Below are positions 42,842 to 51,279 of a stretch of DNA of 64,000 nt, one piece after another. A model generated the notes under the pieces. That model was given only the letters and a program-made list of their open reading frames with translations, was not told the origin of the DNA and ran no database searches. A program made the position numbers and the translations under genes. The first letter of the stretch is position 1, and each line of letters opens with the position of its first letter. Source of the DNA: Pelagibacterium flavum (GTDB lineage: Bacteria > Pseudomonadota > Alphaproteobacteria > Rhizobiales > Devosiaceae); assembly GCF_025854335.1 (NCBI RefSeq), contig NZ_CP107716.1:3341001-3405000 (forward strand), in the 5' to 3' direction.

Positions 42842-44344
42842 CTAAAGCCCGAACAGCACCACCATGCCCCAGAAGATCCCTGCGGCCAGCAGCGCGGCGG
42901 CGGGGACGGTGATGATCCAGGCGGCGCCGATGGAAAAGGCGTGCTGGCGGCGGACCAGATAGCGGCGCTGGCGCTTCTGGTAGTTGGCGACCGCTTCTTC
43001 GGCGGTCCGGTTGAGGTGATCGGTGCGCAGGAACACGCCTTCGGGGCTGACGGCCTTGTTGCGGATGCCCTGGTTGGAAAAGCCCTCACGCAAAAAGCCC
43101 ACACCGAACACCGCGCCCACCGCGATATGGGTCGATGAGACCGGCAGGCCGAGCGAGGATGCGACCAGAACCGTTGCGGCGGCCGAAAGCGCAACGCAAT
43201 AGCCACGGATTTCATTGAGCTTGGTGATCTTTTCGCCCACCGTGCGGATGAGGCGCGGGCCGAACAGCGCCAGCCCGAGCGCCAGGCCCAGCGCTCCGAT
43301 GGCCAGCACCCAGATCGGCAGGGCGACCGACCCACCGACATCTCCGTTCTGGACCGCCGATACGATCGCGGCGAGCGGACCGACAGCGTTGGCCACGTCA
43401 TTGGCGCCATGGGCGAAAGACAAGAGGGCCGTCGCAAAGATCAGGGGCAGCCGGAACAGCGTTCCGATCTGCTTGTTGGAATTGTCCATGCTCTCGGTCC
43501 GGGCCCGAACCCAGGGCTGGGTGGCAAGCCAGCCCAGCCCCCCGGCAACAAGCCCGATCAGCAGCACGATATGACCCTGCGGCTTCCAGACGCGCGAAAG
43601 GCCCTTCATCGACATGTACATGGCGAAAATGCCGACCATTATCGCGATCAGGACCGGCACCCAGATGCGGGCGGCGACCACCTTTTCCTTCTGGCGCAGG
43701 ATGGTGAAATTGATGACGGTGAGCAAAACCGCCGCCAGCACGCCGCCCATGACGGGCGAGATCACCCAGCTCGCGGCGATCTTGGCCATTGTGGGCCAGA
43801 TGATGGCGGAAAAGCCGGCGGCGGCGATCCCTGCCCCGACCACGCCTCCGACCACCGAATGGGTGGTGGACACCGGCGCGCCGATGATGGTGGCAAGGTT
43901 GATCCAGAGCGCCGAGGACAGCAGGGCGGCCATCATGACAAGTACGAATGTCGTGGTGTCGAGATGGGCGCCGGGCACGATGATGTCGCGGGAGATGGTA
44001 CTGACCACATCGCCACCGGCAAGCAGGGCGCCTGCCGCCTCGCAGATGGCGGCGATGGCCAGCGCACCGGTCATGGTGAGGGCCTTGGCGCCAACCGCTG
44101 GTCCCATATTGTTGGCGACGTCGTTGGCCCCTATGTTGAGGGCCATATAGGCGGCGATAACCGTAGCGATAATGACCAGATAGCTCAGCGGACCCGAGGA
44201 AACGACGAAAACGGCCCAGACAAGCGCGGCGAGCAGGAAGACCAGCGCAAGGCCCGGAGCAGCAATGGCGCGGGAGCTGTCCTGGGTTGCCTCACGCAAC
44301 TGGCGGACGCGCTTGAGATCCTTGTCGATGGCTGACTTGGACAT
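42842..44344 (-). CDS. pit: Inorganic phosphate transporter, Pit family
   Basis: 500-aa low-affinity phosphate/cation symporter of the inner membrane. I use ATG 44344 (MSKSAIDKDLKRVRQLR), preceded by AGGAG; the longer frame adds 21 residues. The protein has two homologous halves, each carrying the Pit signature: GANDVANNMGPAVGAKAL (about residue 80) and HGANDVANAVGPLAAI (about 330). About ten hydrophobic segments are seen. It complements the Pst system, but I see no PhoB box in its upstream region; only a TGACGTTTTCGTCA palindrome near 44414-44427. Confidence 0.88.
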   Translation of the reverse strand: MSKSAIDKDLKRVRQLREATQDSSRAIAAPGLALVFLLAALVWAVFVVSSGPLSYLVIIATVIAAYMALNIGANDVANNMGPAVGAKALTMTGALAIAAICEAAGALLAGGDVVSTISRDIIVPGAHLDTTTFVLVMMAALLSSALWINLATIIGAPVSTTHSVVGGVVGAGIAAAGFSAIIWPTMAKIAASWVISPVMGGVLAAVLLTVINFTILRQKEKVVAARIWVPVLIAIMVGIFAMYMSMKGLSRVWKPQGHIVLLIGLVAGGLGWLATQPWVRARTESMDNSNKQIGTLFRLPLIFATALLSFAHGANDVANAVGPLAAIVSAVQNGDVGGSVALPIWVLAIGALGLALGLALFGPRLIRTVGEKITKLNEIRGYCVALSAAATVLVASSLGLPVSSTHIAVGAVFGVGFLREGFSNQGIRNKAVSPEGVFLRTDHLNRTAEEAVANYQKRQRRYLVRRQHAFSIGAAWIITVPAAALLAAGIFWGMVVLFGL

Positions 44345-44558
44345 GGGGCTCCTGGAAGACTTGCCGGATTTACTCTGGCCATAGCGAACATGGGTCGGCT
44401 TGGCCACAGCGATTGTGACGTTTTCGTCATAAAAGGCGCCCGTTGAGGACTGTTTTACCGCTTCTGCGCAAATCGGTCACACCCTTTAGCAATTGTCTGG
44501 CGGTCGAGCCCCGATCGGGGTTACCATTTGGTCCGATATGGAGGATAACCGGCCTTAA

Positions 44559-45161
44559 ATGGCAGACAGCAGGCACAAAAAGGACTGGCAGACGCGGCTG
44601 CGAAATGCGGTCTGGCCCCGCATGGGGATCAGGCGGTATTTGACCTATCTGCAAAAGCGCGTGTTGCGGCTGACGGCAAGCCCGCACGCCATTGCGGCGG
44701 GCGTCGCCTCGGGGGCGGCGGTGTCGGTGTTCCCGCTGATCGGCGTGCATTTCTTCCTCGGATTCATCCTGGCGTTCGTGACGCGCGGCAACATGCTGGC
44801 CGCCGCGATCGGAACCGCATGGGGCAATCCCATCACCTTCCCGCTGTTTTTTTCGCTCAGCTTTCAGTTCGGCTCGTCGATCCGGGCGGCGCTGTTCCCC
44901 GACGATCAGGCGACCATCATGCGCCATGCGGACACCACGGCGCTTTCGGGTGGGCTGTTCTCGCTCGATCTGGGTGCCATCCTGCCGCTGTTTCAGACCA
45001 TGATGATCGGCGCCCTGCCGATTGCGCTGTTTTGCTGGATCTTCTTTTACGTGATCGTGCGCGGGCTGGTGAGCGGCTTTCAAACAGCGCGCAAAGCCCG
45101 GCTGGAGCGGCGGCGGGCACGGCAGGGCCAGACCTCGCCGCGCAACGCGGTGCGGGGCTGA
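44559..45161 (+). CDS. DUF2062 membrane protein
   Basis: 200-aa protein with three or four hydrophobic segments (about 45-62, 64-85, 90-110, 145-175). SPHAIAAGVASGAAVSVFPL with GTAWGNPITFPLFF is the DUF2062 signature. The C-terminal about 30 residues are highly basic (ARKARLERRRARQG). GGAGG lies 12 nt before ATG 44559. Function unknown; DUF2062 proteins are widespread in proteobacteria. The VOC gene starts 27 bp later. Confidence 0.85.
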   Translation: MADSRHKKDWQTRLRNAVWPRMGIRRYLTYLQKRVLRLTASPHAIAAGVASGAAVSVFPLIGVHFFLGFILAFVTRGNMLAAAIGTAWGNPITFPLFFSLSFQFGSSIRAALFPDDQATIMRHADTTALSGGLFSLDLGAILPLFQTMMIGALPIALFCWIFFYVIVRGLVSGFQTARKARLERRRARQGQTSPRNAVRG

Positions 45162-45188
45162 TTTTCTAGAAAATGGAGAGGAGATAGA

Positions 45189-45605
45189 GTGACTCAATCG
45201 GTTTTTCACCTCGCCTATCACGTGACCGACCTGGACGCGGCGCGGCGATTTTACGGCGGCGTGCTGGGATGCGCCGAGGGGCGCTCAACCGAAACCTGGG
45301 TCGATTTCGATTTTTTCGGGCATCAGATTTCGCTGCACCTGGGCGAGCCGTTCAAAACGACCCGCACCGGCAAGGTGGGCGATCACATGGTGATGATGCC
45401 GCATCTGGGCGTGGTCCTTCCGCTCGATGACTGGAAGGCACTGGTCGCTCGCCTCGAGGACGCCGGGATTGCGTTCGACATTCCACCGGTTGTGCGGTTC
45501 GAGGGCGAACCGGGCGAACAGCGGACCATGTTTTTTACCGACCCGTCGGGCAATCCGATCGAGGTAAAGGGTTTTGCAGACTTTGCCGGGCTGTTTGCCA
45601 AATAG
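45189..45605 (+). CDS. VOC-family (glyoxalase-like) dioxygenase/isomerase
   Basis: 138-aa vicinal-oxygen-chelate protein. The start is GTG 45189, with AGGAGATAGA directly before. Metal-binding candidates are His in VFHLAYHVTDLDAARRFYG, His in FFGHQISLHLG and Glu in FTDPSGNPIEVKGF. The fold is two beta-alpha-beta units per monomer, so it would act as a dimer. The substrate is unknown; the neighbouring pca genes make an aromatic or ketoadipate-related compound possible, but the orientation gives no firm link. Confidence 0.82.
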   Translation: MTQSVFHLAYHVTDLDAARRFYGGVLGCAEGRSTETWVDFDFFGHQISLHLGEPFKTTRTGKVGDHMVMMPHLGVVLPLDDWKALVARLEDAGIAFDIPPVVRFEGEPGEQRTMFFTDPSGNPIEVKGFADFAGLFAK

Positions 45606-45607
45606 TT

Positions 45608-46525
45608 TTATCGTCGGCTGACCACCTCGCGAACCGCGGCAATGAAGGCGGTTGTGGGCAGGTCGAGTTCGGCGCCGGCGCGGGTGGTGATGCCGATGGC
45701 GCCGTAGCTGGCGGACATATCGACATCGAGGGTGGCCAGCGCGCCGCTCTGCAGGTCGGCGGCGACCACCGAGCGGGAGATGAACCACACGGCATCGCTC
45801 AAAAGCGCATAGGCGCGGCCGAACGAATTGGACACGGTTTCGATCTCGCGCGGCAGGCGAGTGATGCCAGCGGCGAGAAGTACTGTTTCGACGGTCTGGC
45901 GGATGATGGCGCCGCGCGGGGGGACGAGCGCGGGGAACGGTTCGACCATGCGCAAGGAGGGTTCGGGCTCTTCAAGCAGCGGATGATCGGGGCGAACTGC
46001 GAGAACCAGCGGCTCGGAATAAAGATGCTCGAAACTGAGCCCGACCATGATTTCGGGCGCCGGCATGCGGCCGACCACCAGATCGATGCCACCGGCCCGC
46101 AGCAGGCCCAGAAGGTGCGGGCTGGGGCCGCTTTCCACATGCACGCGGGCGGTGAGCGGACCCATGGCAAAGCGCGCCACGGCACGCGGCACCACATCGA
46201 CCTCGACGGTGGGCAGCGCGCCCAGGCGCACCACCGCATCGGCATGGCTGGCGAGCGACACGGATTCAACACCCTGGCGCAGCGCCGCGATGGCGGCATT
46301 GGCGTAGCGCAGAAACAGCGCGCCGAATTCGGTCAGCGCCAGCTTGCGCCGCGAGCGATCGAACAGGGCGACGCCGAGAATGTCTTCAAGCTCGGCCAGC
46401 GATTTGGAGATGGCGGGCTGGGACAGGCCCAGGGCCTCGGCGGCGGGCACGACGCCGCCATGCCTGTCGGTTTCGACAAAGCAGGTGAGATGGCGAAGCT
46501 TTATGCGCGGGTCGAGGGTTGGCAC
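45608..46525 (-). CDS. pcaQ: LysR regulator PcaQ
   Basis: 305-aa LTTR, activator of beta-ketoadipate genes. The N-terminal HTH (about 8-65, IKLRHLTCFVETDRHGGVVPAAEALGLSQPAISKSLAELE) and the PcaQ-type effector domain (RFAMGPLTARVHVESGPSPHLLGLLRAGGIDLVVGRM) are clear. It is divergent from pcaI with a 112-bp gap holding an AT-rich stretch (TATATTCTGTTTGGTTATAT), including one ATAACC half-site on the minus strand. The inducer is usually beta-carboxy-cis,cis-muconate or beta-ketoadipate. Confidence 0.85.
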   Translation of the reverse strand: MPTLDPRIKLRHLTCFVETDRHGGVVPAAEALGLSQPAISKSLAELEDILGVALFDRSRRKLALTEFGALFLRYANAAIAALRQGVESVSLASHADAVVRLGALPTVEVDVVPRAVARFAMGPLTARVHVESGPSPHLLGLLRAGGIDLVVGRMPAPEIMVGLSFEHLYSEPLVLAVRPDHPLLEEPEPSLRMVEPFPALVPPRGAIIRQTVETVLLAAGITRLPREIETVSNSFGRAYALLSDAVWFISRSVVAADLQSGALATLDVDMSASYGAIGITTRAGAELDLPTTAFIAAVREVVSRR

Positions 46526-46637
46526 ACGATATATTCTGTTTGGTTATATATTTCCCCATATTTATCATTTTACCGCGCCTCTCTGCCAGTATTTATTGCA
46601 CCATCGGTTATAGAACTGTTTTCCGGGATGGAGATCA

Positions 46638-47483
46638 ATGAGCAAGATCATGCCGCTCGAACAGGCGGTGCGCGAGAACCTTAAGGACGGCGATACGGTC
46701 GCCTTTGAAGGTTTTACGCATTTGATCCCGCACGCGGCGGGCCATGAAGCGATCCGGCAGGGGTTTAGGGATCTGACCCTGATCCGCATGACGCCCGACA
46801 TCATCTACGATCAGATGATCGGCATGGGCATGGCCAAAAAGGTCATTTTCTCTTATGCGGGCAATCCCGGCGTCGGCCTGTTGCGCCGCATGCGGGACGC
46901 CATCGAGAACCAGTATCCACGCGCCATTAAAACCGTCGAGCACTCGCACGCGGCCATGGCCAACGCCTATGCTGCCGGGGCGGCCGGCCTGCCCTGTGCG
47001 GTGTTTCGCGGCTACAAGGGCGCCGACCTGCCCAAGGTGAACCCGGACATCAAGTCGATCACCTGCCCCTATACGGGAGAAGAACTGGCGACGGTGCCGG
47101 CGCACAACCCGGACGTCGCCTTCATCCATGCCCAGAAGGCCAATGAAAAGGGCGATGTCCTGATCGAGGGCATCGTCGGCGTACAGAAGGAAGTGGCGCT
47201 GGCCGCCAAAAAGGTGGTGGTGACGGTCGAGGAGATCGTGCCCGACTTTGCCGGCATGCACCCCAACCTCACAGTGCTGCCGCACTGGACGGTGACTGCG
47301 ATTGCCAGGGTCAAGGGCGGCGCGCATCCCTCCTACACTCACGGCTATTACGCGCGCGACAACGCGGCCTATCTGGCCTGGAACGAGATTTCGGCCGACC
47401 GCGACCTGTTTGCCAAATGGATGGACGAGAATGTCTTGAACGCGACGCCCGAGGTGTTCGCCGAGCGTGTGAAGGGGCTTTGA
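46638..47483 (+). CDS. pcaI: 3-oxoadipate CoA-transferase subunit A
   Basis: 281-aa alpha subunit. Together with PcaJ it moves CoA from succinyl-CoA to beta-ketoadipate. GDTVAFEGFTHLIPHAAGHEAI and GADLPKVNPDIKSITCPYTGEEL are typical of the long PcaI type. ATG 46638 has GGAG upstream. First gene of pcaI-pcaJ-pcaF; pcaJ starts 2 bp after its stop. Regulated by the divergent PcaQ. Confidence 0.9.
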   Translation: MSKIMPLEQAVRENLKDGDTVAFEGFTHLIPHAAGHEAIRQGFRDLTLIRMTPDIIYDQMIGMGMAKKVIFSYAGNPGVGLLRRMRDAIENQYPRAIKTVEHSHAAMANAYAAGAAGLPCAVFRGYKGADLPKVNPDIKSITCPYTGEELATVPAHNPDVAFIHAQKANEKGDVLIEGIVGVQKEVALAAKKVVVTVEEIVPDFAGMHPNLTVLPHWTVTAIARVKGGAHPSYTHGYYARDNAAYLAWNEISADRDLFAKWMDENVLNATPEVFAERVKGL

Positions 47484-47485
47484 CG

Positions 47486-48265
47486 ATGAGCGATTTTACC
47501 CCAACAGAAATGATGACCATTGCCGCCTCGCGGGCGCTGTCCTCGAAAGACGTGTGTTTCGTAGGCATCGGGGCGCCGTCGGCGGCGTGCAACGTGGCGC
47601 GGCTGACCCATGCGCCCGACATCACGCTGATCTATGAGAGCGGAACCATCGGCACGGCGCCCGATGTGCTGCCGCTTTCGATCGGCGATGGCGAATTGTG
47701 CGAGACGGCGGTCTGCACCGTCGCGGTGCCGGAGATGTTCCGCTACTGGTTGCAGGGCGGCAAGATCACCGTGGGGTTTCTCGGCGCGGCGCAGATCGAC
47801 AAATTCGGCAATATCAACACCACGGTGATCGGCGATTACGACCACCCCAAGGTGCGGCTGCCGGGCGGCGGCGGGGCGCCTGAAATCGCGACCTCGTGTG
47901 GAGAAATCTACATCACGCTCAAGCAGGCGACGCGCTCGATGGTGGAAAAGATCGACTTTTTCACCTCGTTCGGTCACGGCGAGGGCGGCGATCACCGCGA
48001 GCGACTGGGGATAAAGACCAAGGGGCCGACGCTTTTGATCACCGATCTGGCGATCTGGAAGCCCGACCCGGTGACCAAGGAATTTACCGTGGTTTCGCTC
48101 CATGAGGGGGTGACGCGCGAGATGGTGCAGGAGACCTGTGGGTGGACCGTGAAGTTCGCCGACAATCTCGAGGTGACCCCTGCCCCGAGCGAAATCGAGC
48201 TGTCGACCCTGCGCGATCTCAACGAACGCACCAAGCGCGCCCATGCGGGCGGAAAGGCAGCGTGA
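47486..48265 (+). CDS. pcaJ: 3-oxoadipate CoA-transferase subunit B
   Basis: 259-aa beta subunit of beta-ketoadipate:succinyl-CoA transferase. I use ATG 47486, 2 bp after pcaI. The catalytic Glu region is LIYESGTIGTAPDVLPLSIGDGEL, followed by GGKITVGFLGAAQIDKFGNINTTVIG, a strongly conserved subunit B sequence. The stop TGA shares its last base with the pcaF ATG, giving translational coupling. Confidence 0.9.
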   Translation: MSDFTPTEMMTIAASRALSSKDVCFVGIGAPSAACNVARLTHAPDITLIYESGTIGTAPDVLPLSIGDGELCETAVCTVAVPEMFRYWLQGGKITVGFLGAAQIDKFGNINTTVIGDYDHPKVRLPGGGGAPEIATSCGEIYITLKQATRSMVEKIDFFTSFGHGEGGDHRERLGIKTKGPTLLITDLAIWKPDPVTKEFTVVSLHEGVTREMVQETCGWTVKFADNLEVTPAPSEIELSTLRDLNERTKRAHAGGKAA

Positions 48266-49470
48266 TGACCGAAGCTTATATCTGCGATTATATCCGCACG
48301 CCCATCGGGCGGTTCGGCGGGGCGCTCAGCAAAGTGCGGCCCGACGACCTTGGGGCACTGGTGCTGAAAGCGCTGGTCGAGCGCAACCCATCGATCGATT
48401 TCGAGGCGGTCGAGGACGTGATCTTCGGCAATGCCAATCAGGCCGGTGAGGACAACCGCAACGTGGCGCGCATGAGCCTGCTGCTGGCCGGACTGCCGGT
48501 CACGGTGACCGGCACGACCATCAACCGGTTGTGCGGGTCGGGGCTCGACGCGGTGCTGACGGCGGCGCGCGCCATCAAGGCGGGCGAGGCGGATTTGATG
48601 ATCGCGGGCGGCACGGAATCGATGAGCCGGGCACCGTTCGTGATGCCCAAGGCCGAGACGGCGTTTTCGCGCAATGCCGAGATTTACGACACGACGATCG
48701 GCTGGCGCTTCGTCAACCCGGCCATGAAGGCGCAATATGGCGTCGATTCCATGCCCGAGACCGGCGAGAACGTGGCCGAGGATTATCATGTTTCCCGCCA
48801 AGATCAGGACGCCTTTGCGGTGCGCAGCCAGAACAAGGCGGCTGCCGCGCAGGAGAACGGGCGGCTGGCCAAGGAAATCGTTGCGGTGACCATTCCACAG
48901 CGCAAGGGCGATCCGGTTGTCGTCGATACCGACGAGCACCCGCGCGCCACGACGCTGGAAACGCTGGCCAAGCTGCCAACGCCGTTCAAGAAAGAGGGCG
49001 GCACGGTGACCGCGGGCAATGCGTCCGGGGTCAATGACGGGGCGGCGGCTCTGATCATCGCGTCCGAAGCTGGGGTGAAAAAATACGGGCTGACGCCGAT
49101 CGCGCGGATCGTGGGCGGTGCGACCGCCGGGGTCCCGCCCCGCGTCATGGGCATCGGGCCCCTGCCCGCTTCGCAAAAGCTGATGGCGCGGCTGGGCCTT
49201 GGTGCTGAGGATTTCGACCTTGTCGAACTCAACGAGGCGTTTGCCAGCCAGGGGATCGCGGTGTTGCGTGGACTGGGGATTGCCGAGGACGCGGACTTTG
49301 TGAACCCCAATGGCGGCGCGATCGCGCTGGGGCACCCGCTGGGCATGTCGGGCGCGCGCATCGCGGGCACGGCGGCGCTGGAGCTGAGCCTGACCGGCAA
49401 GAAACGGGCGCTGGTGACCATGTGCATCGGGGTCGGCCAGGGCATCGCAGCAGCGCTGGAGGCGGTTTAG
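48265..49470 (+). CDS. pcaF: 3-oxoadipyl-CoA thiolase
   Basis: 401-aa thiolase that splits beta-ketoadipyl-CoA to succinyl-CoA and acetyl-CoA, the last step of the beta-ketoadipate pathway. Catalytic Cys in NRLCGSGLDAVLTAARAI (near residue 90), His in NPNGGAIALGHPLGMSG (near 354) and Cys in VTMCIGVGQGIA (near 384) are intact. It starts on the last base of pcaJ. Followed by a 464-bp gap that holds a type 3 repeat. Confidence 0.9.
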   Translation: MTEAYICDYIRTPIGRFGGALSKVRPDDLGALVLKALVERNPSIDFEAVEDVIFGNANQAGEDNRNVARMSLLLAGLPVTVTGTTINRLCGSGLDAVLTAARAIKAGEADLMIAGGTESMSRAPFVMPKAETAFSRNAEIYDTTIGWRFVNPAMKAQYGVDSMPETGENVAEDYHVSRQDQDAFAVRSQNKAAAAQENGRLAKEIVAVTIPQRKGDPVVVDTDEHPRATTLETLAKLPTPFKKEGGTVTAGNASGVNDGAAALIIASEAGVKKYGLTPIARIVGGATAGVPPRVMGIGPLPASQKLMARLGLGAEDFDLVELNEAFASQGIAVLRGLGIAEDADFVNPNGGAIALGHPLGMSGARIAGTAALELSLTGKKRALVTMCIGVGQGIAAALEAV

Positions 49471-49511
49471 GGCTGGGGCTTTCCCGGGAGGGAGATGAAC
49501 CACCAGCGCTC

Positions 49512-49666
49512 AAGGCCCCCTCACCCCAACCCTCTCCCCCAAAAGGGGGGGCGAGGGAGTCAGGCTGCGGCTTTCCTTACCCTGGTGTTTATCTTCAGTG
49601 CTTCTGCAAAAATAAACCCTCGCCCCTCTGGGGAGAGGGTGGCCGGAAGGCCGGTGAGGGGCCTTT
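49512..49666. repeat. Type 3 inverted-repeat element
   Basis: AAGGCCCCCTCACCCCAACC, then CTCTCCCCC, with the inverted partner GGGGAGAGGGTGGCCGG, AAGGCCGGTGAGGGGCCTT at the other end. The centre (about 55 bp) differs from that of 29872-30025. It lies after pcaF. The rest of the 49471-49934 gap shows nothing I recognise. Confidence 0.65.
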
Positions 49667-49934
49667 GCCGTATTTCTCATCCGATAGTCGGACATTACGT
49701 CCGCCTTGCAAATCCGGCGGCGAACGTATATATGGTGTGCAGGCTCGATGGTGCGCGATTTGATTTTCGCGCTGCCCAATCGCAAAAGTGATGTCGCTTT
49801 TGCTGGAAACGCGCTGATGGCAGCGCCCTCTTCCGAGCCATTTCAGACAATCATAAAACCGTAGCAAGGCTGCCCGATAATCGTGGCGCCGCTACAGTTC
49901 AGACGAGGCCGTCCAGTGGCGGCCAGAAAGACAT

Positions 49935-50213
49935 ATGAAGACCATAGATTTCAACGCCGAAGCGTCCCTTTATCTGGGCCGCGACTGGCGGACTGCGCTC
50001 GAGCAGGGATCGCGACGATTCCCCAGCGCGGCAAAGGCCATCCGATTTGCGCTTGAAGAAGTGCCGCCCGTGAGCCTGCACGGCGCGCGCATGATCGTCG
50101 AGGGACGAAGCTATTCGCCCCGCGACCTGCAGAAGTTTTACGGCGACAGGGCATACCCGCTGCACCGCAAGGCGGAACGCGAAGCGATCCTTGTCGAACC
50201 GTTCAACGATTAA
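49935..50213 (+). CDS. Small hypothetical protein
   Basis: 92-aa soluble protein, not recognised. It opens MKTIDFNAEASLYLGRDWRT, and contains SAAKAIRFALEEVPPVSLHGARMIVEG and DLQKFYGDRAYPLHRKAERE. It is moderately charged with no signal or membrane segment. A coding reading is favoured by its sensible codon use and AT-poor third positions. A weak AGACATATG context precedes the start. No functional link to its neighbours. Confidence 0.6.
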   Translation: MKTIDFNAEASLYLGRDWRTALEQGSRRFPSAAKAIRFALEEVPPVSLHGARMIVEGRSYSPRDLQKFYGDRAYPLHRKAEREAILVEPFND

Positions 50214-50252
50214 TGCGGTCAGCTCGCCGCTGGAAGTGAGCCTGTCCCACGG

Positions 50253-50353
50253 CGTCATCCCGGGCGAAGATCCGGGATCCTGTAAGCGGCAGAGTTGGCG
50301 GTTCTGTCTCAGACGCTGAGTGTACTGGACCCCGGCTCAAGGCCGGGGTGACA
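50253..50353. repeat. Type 2 palindrome pair
   Basis: GTCATCCCGGGCGAAGATCC-GGGAT at the left and CAGACGCTGAGTGTACTGGA, then CCCCGGCTCAAGGCCGGGG at the right. The GACGCTGAG piece is shared with the copy at 32038. It occupies most of the gap between the hypothetical gene and 50405. Confidence 0.6.
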
Positions 50354-50404
50354 GCATGGGAGGTCGGCCAAAATCGGGCTCTCGCCCCCTGTGTCGAATG
50401 GTCT

Positions 50405-50635
50405 TCAGGCTGTCGCGGATTTGCGGCGCACAGCGGCTTTTTTCTTGGGGGCTGCCTTTTTGGCGGCCTTTTCGATGGCGTCCTTGCGCTCTTTTTCGAG
50501 CCGCAGGGCCTTGAGGCGCTCGGTCTTGGCACGGGTCGCGTCAAGCGCGATCTCCTCCTGGCGCAACGCCTCTTTCTGGCGCGCTTCCATCTCGGCATAT
50601 TTGCGCTGCGGGCTCACCTTGGGCGGAGCTTCCAT
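50405..50635 (-). CDS. Small basic Lys/Ala-rich protein
   Basis: 76-aa protein. ATG 50635 has AGGAGATATC before it. It begins MEAPPKVSPQRKYAEMEARQ; the rest is a highly charged helix, then a lysine/alanine-rich tail (AIEKAAKKAAPKKKAAVRRK) reminiscent of histone H1-like or RNA-binding tails. The family is not certain. It lies about 380 bp downstream of the cold-shock gene in the same direction, separated by a strong terminator, so it is probably independent. Confidence 0.6.
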   Translation of the reverse strand: MEAPPKVSPQRKYAEMEARQKEALRQEEIALDATRAKTERLKALRLEKERKDAIEKAAKKAAPKKKAAVRRKSATA

Positions 50636-50702
50636 TGAGATATCTCCTGAATTAGATAATTTCACCGTTTCACGGAAACGGCGCAACGATCCAAGTCCTT
50701 GT

Positions 50703-50757
50703 TTGTCGCGTTTCCCAGCCCGACAAGTGCTACCCACTTGTCCTGGAAACGCTCGTA
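50703..50757. repeat. Dispersed hairpin repeat, type 1
   Basis: TTGTCGCGTTTCCCAGCCCG, then ACAAGTGCTACCCACTTGTC and CTGGAAACGCTCG. The arms GACAAGTG/CACTTGTC pair, with outer GCGTTTCC...GGAAACGC pairing, so this is the most palindromic single copy. It lies between the small basic gene and the csp terminator. Confidence 0.65.
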
Positions 50758-50799
50758 AAAAAAGGCCGCCTTTGGAGCTTGGGCTCGAAAGGCGGCCTT
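50757..50799 (-). terminator. Strong terminator after cold-shock gene
   Basis: AAGGCCGCCTTT (50762-50773) and AAAGGCGGCCTT (50788-50799) form a 12-bp stem with a 14-nt loop. In the minus-strand transcript it is followed by seven T residues (A-run 50757-50763). It ends the cold-shock transcript 8 bp after the stop. Confidence 0.9.
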
Positions 50800-50806
50800 A
50801 ATCGTA

Positions 50807-51013
50807 TCAGGCAGCCTGGATATTGATGGCCGACTTGCGTCCGTCGCGGCCGCTTTCGAGCTCGTAGCTCACAGCCTGGCCTTCGACCAGCGTCGCCATT
50901 CCGGCGCGCTCGACAGCGGAGATGTGCACGAATGCGTCTTCGCCGCCCTGATCGGGCTGAATGAAGCCGAAGCCTTTGGTTGCATTGAAGAACTTTACCT
51001 TGCCCGAGATCAT
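50807..51013 (-). CDS. Cold-shock protein (CspA family)
   Basis: 68-aa single-stranded nucleic acid binding OB-fold protein. KVKFFNATKGFGFIQPD carries RNP1 (KGFGFI), and DAFVHIS carries RNP2. Two tandem ATGs occur (51016 and 51013); I use 51013 because its spacing from AAAGGA matches that of the second csp gene. It is nearly identical to the copy at 57026. It has its own terminator, and a 72-nt leader block shared with the other copy. Confidence 0.93.
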   Translation of the reverse strand: MISGKVKFFNATKGFGFIQPDQGGEDAFVHISAVERAGMATLVEGQAVSYELESGRDGRKSAINIQAA

Positions 51014-51091
51014 CATGGATCCTTTCAGTGGCAGTGGACCCCGACGCGACATGCGCCAAGGCCGCCCAAACCCCGTGGGGGATTTGCGGCT

Positions 51092-51163
51092 CAACGTCTA
51101 GCAATTGAGGATATCCAAGTATCCGGCGAACCGGGCGATCAGGTAGCCAAGAGCATCCAACGT
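51092..51163 (-). ncRNA. Conserved 72-nt leader block of the csp gene, copy 1
   Basis: The same block recurs upstream of the second csp gene at 57287-57358, with about 80 percent identity by eye and equal length. Conserved pieces in transcript sense are CTTGGCTACCT, CACTTGGATATCCT-like (here TACTTGGATATCCT) and GACGTTG. A CCGG-TTCG-CCGG hairpin in this copy is replaced by CCGGTTTTTCCGG in the other, so the stem is kept while the loop varies. It probably forms part of a 5' UTR that controls cold-shock translation or mRNA stability. Confidence 0.6.
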
Positions 51164-51279
51164 GATCACATAACACTATAGCAAATGTGGCATGCAAGCA
51201 AGCGGCGCCCGTTTACGCGAGGGCTCTTCCATTCCCCGCCCATGGCGTTATGGTCCCCGGCCAGAAAAGAGGACCGCCC

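Noticed and set aside
44414..44427. PhoB box upstream of pit
   Set aside because: TGACGTTTTCGTCA is an inverted palindrome, not a direct repeat with 11-bp spacing, so it does not fit PhoB.
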